DNA of 64,000 bases from Cafeteria roenbergensis (Eukaryota > Sar > Bigyra > Bicosoecida > Cafeteriaceae). The translations under genes were made by a program, and so were the position numbers. The stretch lies in contig VLTN01000057.1 in NCBI GenBank assembly GCA_008330645.1, forward strand, positions 1 through 64,000. Reading direction: 5' to 3'. Of the stretch, positions 28,583-38,024 are shown in pieces. The first letter of the stretch is position 1. Every line of letters starts with the position of its first letter. Under the pieces are notes generated by a model that saw nothing but the letters and a program-made list of their open reading frames with translations, was not told where the DNA came from and did no database searches.

Positions 28583-31096
28583 TCAGGACCTGCGGGCGTC
28601 GCCCAGCGACCGCGACCGGCCCTTGTCGCGCAGCACCGCAACCATTGCCTCGTGGTCGGAGAGCAGGCATCGGTCGGCGGGCCGCGCTGCTGCGGCCGCC
28701 TCCATCGCTGTGGCGGACGCGACCCAGCCCTGAAGCCCCTGCGCGCGCCCCGGGTCCTGAGAGGGCCGGCCCACTGCCCGCGAAACCGCCCCGCGGTCCT
28801 CCCGCCTCGCCGCGGCCCGCATGTCGGCCGCGGCCGGGCTCCGAAGCCAGGCGGCCGTGGCGTTGCTGCCTGCCGCCGCAGGCACCCAGCGGTGCGTCGC
28901 CAGCCCGAAGCCGTCCTCCCACCACTGCAAGCACCGCTCATAGTGCCTGCACAGGTCCGCTGACGGCTGGATGAAGTCCAGAGGGGCGCTCTGTGAGCCC
29001 GCCGCTCGCCGGCCGCCCTCTGACGCGGCCGCATCGGCGCACGAGGCTCGCAGCTGCCTCGCGAGGTGGGCGCCGTTCCGGGGCCCAACGAGCGACCCCG
29101 ACAGCGAAACCGTCCAGTCGTACAGATTGTCGGTTTCGTGCCAAAACTCCCGCGGGTAGAAGACAGCCTCTCCCTCCATCACGTCGTCCACGAAGCAGTC
29201 CAGAGAGCGCAGCGACGGGTACCGACCGTAGTCCGGGCGAAACAGCGACAGGCGGCCCGCGCCGCCGTTGTCCGTCGCAAAGGCGTTCCCGAGCGCGTCA
29301 AGCACGCGGTCGTGCACTGGCGAGCACAGGTGCCATCGTTTCGCACCCTGCAGCTGGAGCTGGTAGCTTGTCGTTTGAAGCGTATCTTTGTGGTTGAACA
29401 TGCCCGAGCCCTTGCGGCCCACGAGCAGCATGCGCCAGTGCGTGGTGAGGAAGTGCTCTGACACGAGGCCCCTCTGGGGGCCGCCCCCGCTGACGCCGGC
29501 CCGTGCGGGGGGCGGCCTCTCGTGCTTCGACGCCCGCCCGAGGCTCGCCGGCCCCGACGCCAGCCGGCGCCGCCGATCCTTCCCACGGACCCTTCCGCCC
29601 TCGGTTTCGCCGCCGTGGCCGTCGGGGTCCGCGGCCGCGTCCCCGAGACACCCGTCGATCCAGTCCTCATCCGACGTGAACATGGGCGTCAGCGGGCCCA
29701 TGCGCGGGGCGAGGTGGCCGTACCAGTGCCCTGCCCCTGCGTTCAGCTGGATGTACGGCGACGTCTGCGGGCCGGCAGAGCCGAGCGCCTGCACCGCTGT
29801 GCGGAACGGCACGATTGTCGGGTGACCGTTGAGTTTGAGGTTTCCGGGGTAGTAATCGGCGGAGGCGTCTCCAAGAGCGTTCACCAGCCAGTCAAGGCCC
29901 CACTGCTGGTGTGTCACGCCCCAGGATGTTGGTCTGCTCCCTGCGCCCGAGTGACCCCGGGCCTGGAGTCGCTCAGCTCGCAGCCGAGCGATGCGGTACC
30001 GCAACTCCGCCTCCGCGCGCGCACCGGCGGCGGAGTCCGTGCCGCTCCCGGCTGCAGAGCCGGGGGCGCCGACGCTCGTGGTCAGCTGGCCGGAGGCGCC
30101 CTCCCTACCGCTAACATCGCCGCTGTCGCGGCCACTGATGGGATCCTGACCGACCGATGACTTGTTGGTGATGTCCTTGAGACGTCGCCTTAGTGCCCTG
30201 CCCTGCTCCTTAGCGGCCATGGCCTCGCGCCGGAGAGCGGACCAGTGCTCGAACACGCCGGTGACGACAAACGGCGAGGTGCCCCGGGCGAGCCATGCGT
30301 TTTCGGGCAAATGAATGGCCGATGCCGCGACGCGCGGGAGGGGTCTGACCCTGTGTCGGATGTGCCTGGTTGAGTCCCGCCATTCCGCGTCTCGAAGGCC
30401 GTCGTCGTCGCGGATTCGGGTCACTGCCTCGTGAGTGACGTCCGCCTGACGCAGCATCGACGCAAGACCGGACCACGACGCCCCGGACGCACTGGCAGAG
30501 CCATCGGCAGAGCCATCGGCAGAGCCAGCGGCAGAGCCAGCGGGCGACGGAGCGGACGACGAGGGCGAGCGGGATGAAGCGCCTCCTCCAGCCGACGCCG
30601 GCGGAGAGTCCACCGTCGAAGCCGGCGACGCTGGCGCTGCCGCCGCTGCCGCCGCTGCGGTGCCGGTATTGGCGCTGCGGCGCTGCACTGTCAAGCGCTG
30701 GACAGCATCCGCAATTTCAGGCTTGACACCCGCCCGCGCAACTGCCCGACCCGCCGCGCCGCCGGTGTAGGCGAACAGGTCCGCAAGGTTGCCCACGGCG
30801 TCGTTGTCCATGGAGGGCCTCAGCTTGAGGGAAGCCAGAAAGGCTTTGCGGGCATCGCCCATCTGTCCAGTGCGCATCAGGACCACGCCCAGGTTGTTGT
30901 GCAGGAATGCGGACGAAGGATCCAGCGCCACCGCCCCGCGCAAGGCTTCGAGAGCAGGCCGGAAATCGTTCCTCTGCGCCAGGGCGATTCCCTCGTCGTT
31001 CATTGCCTGGGCACGCGTCCGCGCGTCGTCGCTGACGCCGCCCACCGCTGTCACCAGCGCCAGCCCAGCGACAGCCCACAGAAGCGCCCGCCTCAT
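28583..31096 (-). CDS. Secretory-pathway TPR plus JmjC-type oxygenase
   Basis: A single 837-residue frame from the ATG 31094-31096. MRRALLWAVAGLALVTAVGG is a signal peptide. Residues 30-100 hold about two TPR units, with NEGIALAQRNDFRPAL-like and NNLGVVLMRTGQMGDARKAF segments. A Ser/Ala/Gly-rich linker follows. The C-terminal half is a cupin/JmjC domain with THWRMLLVGRKGSG, the iron-binding HKD in MFNHKDTLQTTSYQLQLQG (about 568), KRWHLCSP and the distal His in YPREFWHETD (about 651). That suggests an active Fe(II)/2-oxoglutarate hydroxylase or demethylase-like enzyme acting in the ER, Golgi or outside the cell. No KDEL-type tail is visible. TPR plus 2OG domains recall prolyl 3-hydroxylases, but the oxygenase here is JmjC-type. 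Confidence 0.8.
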   Translation of the reverse strand: MRRALLWAVAGLALVTAVGGVSDDARTRAQAMNDEGIALAQRNDFRPALEALRGAVALDPSSAFLHNNLGVVLMRTGQMGDARKAFLASLKLRPSMDNDAVGNLADLFAYTGGAAGRAVARAGVKPEIADAVQRLTVQRRSANTGTAAAAAAAAPASPASTVDSPPASAGGGASSRSPSSSAPSPAGSAAGSADGSADGSASASGASWSGLASMLRQADVTHEAVTRIRDDDGLRDAEWRDSTRHIRHRVRPLPRVAASAIHLPENAWLARGTSPFVVTGVFEHWSALRREAMAAKEQGRALRRRLKDITNKSSVGQDPISGRDSGDVSGREGASGQLTTSVGAPGSAAGSGTDSAAGARAEAELRYRIARLRAERLQARGHSGAGSRPTSWGVTHQQWGLDWLVNALGDASADYYPGNLKLNGHPTIVPFRTAVQALGSAGPQTSPYIQLNAGAGHWYGHLAPRMGPLTPMFTSDEDWIDGCLGDAAADPDGHGGETEGGRVRGKDRRRRLASGPASLGRASKHERPPPARAGVSGGGPQRGLVSEHFLTTHWRMLLVGRKGSGMFNHKDTLQTTSYQLQLQGAKRWHLCSPVHDRVLDALGNAFATDNGGAGRLSLFRPDYGRYPSLRSLDCFVDDVMEGEAVFYPREFWHETDNLYDWTVSLSGSLVGPRNGAHLARQLRASCADAAASEGGRRAAGSQSAPLDFIQPSADLCRHYERCLQWWEDGFGLATHRWVPAAAGSNATAAWLRSPAAADMRAAARREDRGAVSRAVGRPSQDPGRAQGLQGWVASATAMEAAAAARPADRCLLSDHEAMVAVLRDKGRSRSLGDARRS

Positions 31097-31364
31097 CGAG
31101 AGGGCGCCTGGGTTCGTTGCACGCAAGTTACGTCCCACGCCCTTGCGCGGGCTGGCCCAGGTGGTGCCGCGCCGGTTGCCACAGAACGCCCAGGCAATTA
31201 TTGGGATGCCAGCGAGCATTGGGCGATGAGCAGAGCGAACTCTCGCTGCGAGCCTTGCGGCGGCATGCCGGGGCTGGGCACCCGCGCAAGCCGGGCCACG
31301 CCCTTGAGCTCGGGCAGCAGCCGTTTCGGCCGCTGCCTGCGCTGTGGTCGGCCCTCAGCTCCAA
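31097..31364. promoter_or_regulatory. Divergent spacer between the JmjC and LDLa-type genes
   Basis: 268 bp between opposite start codons; presumably both promoters. Nothing else is visible. Confidence 0.4.
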
Positions 31365-32411
31365 ATGCATGGCTCCCGTCGACGGGCACCGGTGCAGCCG
31401 GGCGCGAGCCGTCGGCAAGCACTCGCAACGCTGTCCGTCCCGCAATTGGCGGCCGTTTGCCTCGGCATGGTGCTCTTCCTCGTGGGAATGGGCCTCTTCC
31501 TGATCGCGCGCCACGCTCCCCACGACTCCTCGGCCGTGTTGGGGTCAGAGTCGCCGCTCACCCTCCCAGGCGCTTTGCAATTGCAGCCGGACGAGGCAGA
31601 CGCATCCCACGGCACGACGACTGCGTCAGGCGGATCACGGGGCAGCCTTGCGTCCGACGCATCAGCCCCCCTCCACGGCGCTCTCCGCGGCGGCGGCGGC
31701 CCCGTCTCTGGCTCTGGCGCCGGCACTGACGCACCGCTAGTTGACCGCTACCAGCAGGCTCGACAGCAGATTCAGCACAGCCTGCCGCGCACGCCTCAGC
31801 CGAACGAATTGGTCCACCGTCTCGACTCGCAAGTGTTCCACCGGCAGCAGCAGCAGCAGCAGCCGTCGCCGGGCGAGCCGTCGTCCAGCGAGCCGTCGCA
31901 CAGCGATGCGTCGCCCAGCGATACGTCGCCCAGCGATACGTCGCCGTCGTGCGACGTGCTGCAGCGCGCGATTCCGCCGGCGCCTGGGCCCAAGGCGCCC
32001 CCGCAGCTGATCCAGGCCACCGCCGACGCTGTGGCCGCCGTTGATGCCTGCTGCGACGCCAAAAGCCAGGCCGGATCCAGCGGTTTCGCGGGCGGTTTCC
32101 GATGTGCGGACGGGTCCGGTCGGACCGTGGCCTGCTCACGCGTCGGCGACGGTTTCGCCGACTGCGCGGACGCGAGCGACGAGCCGCTGCTTCGGGACGG
32201 CGGAGGGTACCGTTGCCAGGCCGGAGCAGCGGTTTCGTGGCTGCAGGCGTCGACGGCGCGCGGACATGCCAGCGCCCCGTTGGGCAGGCAGTGGCGGGAG
32301 GCGATGCTGTCGGGCGTGGTTCCGGTGTTGTGGGTGGGCGACGGGGTGTGCGACTGCCAGGGCTGCGACGACGAGGACGAGGCCCTGCTCCAGGCGGCAG
32401 GGCTCCGCTAG
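31365..32411 (+). CDS. Type II membrane protein with LDLa/glucosidase-II-beta-like Cys modules
   Basis: A single 348-residue frame; the first ATG is 31365-31367, and an unseen upstream exon cannot be excluded. A basic N-terminus (residues 1-26) precedes one hydrophobic span (about 27-48, LAAVCLGMVLFLVGMGLF). No cleavage site is evident, so it is probably a signal anchor with the bulk in the lumen. A Ser/Thr/Gln-rich stem contains Gln and SPSDT repeats. The C-terminal 120 residues hold two Cys/Asp modules: FRCADGS ... DGFADCADASDEP (from about 240) and WVGDGVCDCQGCDDEDE (about 322-338). These resemble the calcium-binding repeats at the N-terminus of glucosidase II beta. The stem-and-head layout is that of Golgi proteins. 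Confidence 0.65.
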   Translation: MHGSRRRAPVQPGASRRQALATLSVPQLAAVCLGMVLFLVGMGLFLIARHAPHDSSAVLGSESPLTLPGALQLQPDEADASHGTTTASGGSRGSLASDASAPLHGALRGGGGPVSGSGAGTDAPLVDRYQQARQQIQHSLPRTPQPNELVHRLDSQVFHRQQQQQQPSPGEPSSSEPSHSDASPSDTSPSDTSPSCDVLQRAIPPAPGPKAPPQLIQATADAVAAVDACCDAKSQAGSSGFAGGFRCADGSGRTVACSRVGDGFADCADASDEPLLRDGGGYRCQAGAAVSWLQASTARGHASAPLGRQWREAMLSGVVPVLWVGDGVCDCQGCDDEDEALLQAAGLR

Positions 32412-32913
32412 GCCGGGTGACTGGCACTTGACTGGCTCTTGATGGACCGGCAGCAGGTCATGGCCGTGTCCAAGGCGGGGCGGCGTGGCGGCCCGGCGAG
32501 GCCTGGTTGTCCGATTGCGTGTCGTGTCGTGTCGTGTTGTGTTGTTGCGACGAAAACGGCCTTCGCTGGAGAAAGCGGCCAAATCCTTGTCATGCCCTGG
32601 CCCGATTGCACGCTCAGCCGTGGCCTGCGCAGATGCGCGATTGTCGAACGAGAGTTCTGCGTGCTGTGACCGCGGCCGGCCCCTCTCGTGCACAGAGCCG
32701 CGCGTGATGCGTGTTTGGGTGCGGCTGCGGGGCGTTGGTGGGGGAGTGGTGCGGGGGGGGGGGTTCGCGGGGGGCGCGGGGGGCGCGGGGGGGCGTGTGG
32801 ACTCCTGCTTGCATCCGTGCGCTGGCCGGGAGAGGTGCTGTCAGTCGGTCGGGCACGCGCAACGGACACTCGGTCAAGGCACGCAGAGCGGTCACGCCCT
32901 AATCACCAGCCAA
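32412..32913. other. Convergent spacer with G-run block
   Basis: 502 bp between the LDLa-type gene and 5-oxoprolinase. It has a GTGTC microsatellite (about 32518-32545) and a plus-strand block of G runs at 32740-32798 that could form a G-quadruplex. No gene is seen. Confidence 0.6.
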
Positions 32914-35900
32914 TCACGCGGAAAGCTGGTCGCTGGCGAACTTGCCGAGCGAGCCGCCGCCCTCGCGCCGGGGCACGCGCTCCGCCTGCTGCGACGCCGC
33001 CAGCCCGCCCGGCGCCGGCACGGGCACGGGGCCGAAAACGGTTCCGTCTTCGTCGGCCTCCGCGGCGTCCGGGGCGCCGAAACCGCCGCCGCCCGGGGTC
33101 CGGATTTCGAGAGATTCCCCCGCCTCCACCTGCACTGTGGACTTGCCGCCGAGGCTGACGATCCTGCCGTCGGTGCGGTGGAGGAGGTTGATGCCGCGCT
33201 GACCGGGTCCGCCGCCCTCGAGGCCGAACGGAGCGAGGGTGCGTCGCTCTGAGAGGATGCTCACGGTGAGCGGCCGGCGGAACTCCAGCCAGCGCACGGC
33301 GCCGCAGCCGCCGCGCCACCGCCCCGCGCCGCCGCTGCCGTCCCGCAGCGAGAACCGCCGCAGCACCACGGGGTAGCGTCGCTCCAACACCTCCACGTCC
33401 GTTGCGCGAGTGTTGGTCATGTGCACCTGTGTCCCGCTGCGGCCGTCGAACCCTCGCCCCGCGCCGGCACCGCCACAGATGGTCTCGTAATAGCCGAGCG
33501 TCGCGTCCCCGAAGGTCAGGTTGTTCATGCACCCCTGCGATGCGGCGGTTTCGCCAAATGCCTTGAGGACGACGTCGACCACCCGCTGGGAGGTGAGGAC
33601 GTTCCCGCCCACCACGGCGGCGCCCACGGAGGGGTGGAGGAGTGACCCGGGCGGGATGGCGATGGTGACCGGCTCCAGACAGCCCTGGTTCAGGGGGACG
33701 TCGTCGTCGATCAGCGCGCGAAGCACGTAGATCACAGCAGAGTGCGAAACCGCCGGGGGCGCGTTGGTGTTCCCGTACACCTCCGGGCCCGTGCCGGCGA
33801 AATTAAACTCCGCCGAGCGCGTCGCCTCGTCAACGGTGATTCGAAGCTTGATCGGCGTGCCGTCGTCCATGCGGTCAGACGCCTCAACGGCCATCTTGCG
33901 GTGGCCCACTTCGCCGGCAGAGCCGTCGGGCAGAGCCAGACCGGCGGACGACCTCCACCCGCGGCGGTCTGCGAACCGCATCAGCAGGCCTCTGACCGCC
34001 TCTGCCGCGGTTTCGCGGATGAACCGCATGTACGCGTGGACACGTGGCAGGGAGTACTCGGCGATGAGCTCGCGAACGAGGCTGATGCCGCGCTGATTGG
34101 CCGCGACCTGGGCCCTGAGGTCTGAGAGCGAGTCGGGGAGGTTTCGCGACCCTGAGCAGCCCGGGACTCCGGACTTGCCGGGGGCCAGCAGCAGCTCGGA
34201 CACCTCCTCCTCGCGAAACCGCCCGTCTCTGACGAGCTTGAAGGCTACGATGGCCGCGCCCTCCTCGGCGAGGCGCTTCGACATGGGAGGCATGGACCCC
34301 GGAGCGATGCCGCCGATGTCGGCGTGATGGCCCCGTGACGCGACGAAGAAGCAGACGGCGGCAGAGCCGCTGGCGCCGGGCTCCGCGAACACCGGCGTGA
34401 TCACGGTGATGTCCGGTAGATGGGACCCGCCTGCCAGCTGAGGGTGGTTGGACATCAGGACGTCGCCGTCGCGAATGTCGTCACCCCAGTGCCGCAGCTG
34501 GCAGCGCACCGCCTCGGACATGGCGCCTAGGTGAACGGGCAGGTGCGGCGCGTTGGCGACGAGCCCCCCGTCGGGCGCAAAGAGGGCGCAGCTGAAGTCG
34601 AGCCGCTCCTTGATGTTCACGCTGATGCTGGTGCGCTGAAGCGTGCGACCCATCTGCTCCGCGATGCCCATGAACCGGTGGCCGAACAGCGACAGCTGCA
34701 CTGGGTCGCACGTGAAACCGCTCGCGGGCGCGGCGGCCGGTGCTGCCGGTGCAGGCGGTGCAGGCGGTGCAGCCGGTGCAGGCGGTGGTGAGCTTACCGT
34801 GCCAGCGGGTGGAAGGATCCGGGCAGCGGACGGCTCTGCCCACAGGTCCTTCATGACGACGTCGCCATGGGCTGAGAGTCGCGCGCGGAACCCCGGCTCC
34901 ACCAGCACGGTTGCGGTTTCGTCGACGAGGAGGGCGGGGCCGTCGACGCGCTGGCCGCGGCGGAGAGAGGCCAGTTTGAAGACGGGCGTGGCGAGGCGGC
35001 CCTGCGCGAAGACGACGCTGGCGACCACGAGGGGGGCGGGAAGTGGCTCCGAGGTGCGCTCCATGATGTCGCGGTGACCGGCTCCTGACGCGGACACAAC
35101 ACGGACCCGAACGTCCTCCACGAGGAGAGCTCTGCCGGAGAGCGTGAAACCGTACTCGCGGAAGTACTGTGCGACAAAGGTAGCCGGCGCAGCCGAAACC
35201 GCGGCGGACAGGGCCCCCAGGGGCCCGTCCACGGCGTCCGACAGCAACCACCCTGCGCCGTCTCCGCACGGAACCATCAGCGCCGTGTCAGTGCCCTCGT
35301 ACCGGACGTTGGCAAACACCGTGACCTTGATACCAGAGGCCGCGTAACCGCGCGAAGTGAGCTTGGCCCCTGCCGCGGCGGCGAGGGAACGCGCACGCTC
35401 CGCCACTGCCGCTGCCACGTCATCGCAAGCGCTTAGCTCAGCCGAGGCAGCACCTGCCCCCGGCTCTGCAGCAGCCGACGTCGTATTCGGCAGAGCCAGC
35501 TTGGCGGAGAAGGGCTCCTGTGCCTCCTCCACGATGTTCGCGAGGCCGATGCCGACGGCGGAAAGAATGCCCGAAAAGCGCTGCATGAATACGCGGCGCA
35601 TGCCGAGCGTGCGCGCGATGGCACAAGCGTGCTGTCCGGCGGCGCCGCCGAAGCATGCGAGGGTGTGCTTGGAGGCGTCGAAGCCGCGCATCTGCGTGAG
35701 GGCGCGGATGGGCCGGCACATGGCCTCGTTGGCGACGCGGATGAAACCCAGGGCGACGTCCTCGGCAGAGCGGGTGGAAGTGGCAGAGCCGGGCTTGGGA
35801 CCCGACGAGGCAGCGGCATCGGCGGCGACGGTGGCGTCTGCATCGGCATCGGCGGCATCGGCAGTGGCGGCCGCAGTCGATGTCGCAGCCGATGCCGCAG

Positions 35901-37817
35901 CGGCGGGAGCCGGGGGCAGTGTGTCTGCGAGCCGTTGCATGGCGCGCCTTGCGCCGTCGACGTCGAGGGGCTGGTCCTCCCGCGGGCCGAAGATTGACGG
36001 GAAGAACTCGGGGAGGAGTCGGCCGAGGACGGCGTTGGCATCGGTTACGGCCAGGTGACCGCCCTTGCGGTAGCAGACGGGCCCCGGGTGGGCCCCCGCG
36101 CTCTCCGGCCCAACGGACAGCATGCCCGCCCTCACGAAGAGCCGCGACCCGCCCCCCGCCGCCACCGTGTGGATGTCCAGCTGCGGAGCCTGCACCGTCA
36201 CCCCAGCCGTTGTGGTCTCGTATACGTGCTCCATGGCCACGCCGTCGAACCGGCTCACGTCCGTGGAGGTCCCCCCCATGTCCAGCCCCACCACGGGGTG
36301 GGGTGGCAGGGCGAGCAGAGCCTCTTCGGAAAGCGGCTCTGCAGATCCTGCCTCGACCTCGTCCTCGTCAACGTCGTCTTCCTCCGGGCGGGTCGTGGTC
36401 CTCGCGAAACCGACCACGCCTCCCGCTGGCCCGGAGAGGATGGCGCGGTGACCGGAGAAGCCTCTGCCGTCAGTCATTCCGCCATCGCTCTGCATGAAAA
36501 GGACCTCCACTCCCCGCAGCTCGTCCGCGAAACCGGACGCGAAACTCCGCAGGTAGCGGTCGATGTGCGGAGTCAGGTAGGCGTCGGCGCAGGCAGTATT
36601 ACCCCTGGCGACAGCCTTCACCATCGGCATCACCTGATGGCTCAGCGACACCTGCTCGAACCCCAGCTCCCGGCAGAGCCGTCCCACTTCCACTTCGTGG
36701 CGAGGCACGGCGTAGGCGTGCAGCAGCACAACCGCAACGCTCTTCAGACCGGCAGAGCGGGCGGCCTCCAGCTCTGCCCGCAGAGCCACCTCGTCAAGGG
36801 GCTTGCGGATCACAAACTCTTCGCCGTTGTCGCCTCGAACGGTTTCGCCAGTTTCGGGTGCGCTTCCTGGCCCCGGCGCGGGCACGACCCGCTCAGATGC
36901 CTCGATGACTCGCTGGTAGAGCGTTTCTGGGGCGCGGATGGCGAGGTCGAAGATGCGGGGGCGAGCCTGCGTTCCGATGTGCAGCAGGTCCCGGAATCCG
37001 GCGGTGACGACGAGCGCGGTGGGCTCGCCCTTGCGCTCGAGGAGGGCGTTGGTCGCCACTGTGGTGCCCATGCGGATGCTGGTGATGTTGGCGGTCGGCA
37101 CGGGCTCGGTGGGGGGCAGCGACCGGCCGAGGGCCTCCTGCAGCACGCGGCGAATGCCCTCGCGGGGCGCGTCCGGGTAGTTGTCGGGGTCCTCACTCAG
37201 CAGCTTGAGAACGCGGCGGGTGAAGGCCCCGGGGCCGGTCTCGATCTCGCAGAACACTGCGCGCTCGCGGGAAAGCAAACGGGGCGTGGGGTGAGACGGA
37301 GGGGGGAGGGGAGGGGAGGAACACAGGCTGGAGCACTGGATATTTGCAGCTGTGCAGCTATTTGCGCTCAGGGCGCTGGGGCGCGTGCGCTGTTGCGGGG
37401 CCCAAGAGCCCGGCTGGCGGCAGCGGGGCGTTGACGGGCCGAGGCTGGTGCGCGCAAGATGCGGCTGCGGGGCAGGCCGGGTGGTGCCCGGATCCGCCGG
37501 CAGCGGCCCGCACCGCGGCGACGGCTGTCGAACTCGTCAGAGCAAGGGTTGCCGATGCGGAAGCGAGAGCAGCGGCGGCGCAGAGTGGGCCGCCTCAGCC
37601 GGAGCGGGTGGCCGCGCGAGGAGCGGGGGAGGGGCGACGGGAGCCGGGAGCTGGGCCCCGGTCGCGCAGGGAGCCTCGCTGCAGCGGCCCGCGGGCAAGG
37701 GCAAGGGCGCCAGCGCTGCCAGCGGCGCGGCAGCGCGTCAAGCTCACCGTCGCAAAACGTGCCGCCGCGGTCGATGGCGAAGCGCAGGCGCGGAAAGGGA
37801 GCCGGAGACGCTGCCAT
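32914..37817 (-). CDS. OPLAH: 5-oxoprolinase (ATP-hydrolysing)
   Basis: 5-oxoprolinase opens 5-oxoproline to glutamate with ATP in glutathione breakdown. A 70-nt exon (37748-37817) gives MAASPAPFPRLRFAIDRGGT and FCD. It joins in phase across a 491-bp intron to 32914-37256 to make a 1470-residue protein. The HyuA half begins FAIDRGGTF and RVLKLLSEDPDNYPDAPREG and has SIRMGTTVATNALLERKGE, FRDLLHIGTQARP and the acetone-carboxylase/hydantoinase core VVGLDMGGTSTDVSRFDG. The HyuB half has FMGIAEQMGRTLQRTSISVN, IKERLDFSCALF, HLPVHLGAMSEAV and HRKMAVEASD. It is longer than the usual ~1290 because of Ala/Asp and Pro/Ala inserts between and within the halves. The residue before VFCEI is Cys rather than the usual Thr (GTFCD for GTFTD). 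Confidence 0.96.
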
Positions 37818-38024
37818 GTGCCCGCGCAGTCCGGAGAGGGCGCGCCTCGTCCCTGGGGGGGGCGTGTGCGCCGCGTTTGCGCGCCGGGGCAAGGAGCGAG
37901 CGTCGTCGCTGCTGCGGCGGCTCTGCCGGCTGGGCACGGGTTTGGCGAGGCTGACTGCGCACCAGTCGGCGGTCTGGAGGGCGGCCCCGGAGGACCCGCC
38001 TGCCGATCGCTCGCGCGCCCCGTG
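37818..38024. promoter_or_regulatory. Divergent spacer between 5-oxoprolinase and the C2 gene
   Basis: 207 bp between opposite start codons, with one GGCTCTGCC word at about 37919. Probably both promoters. Confidence 0.45.
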
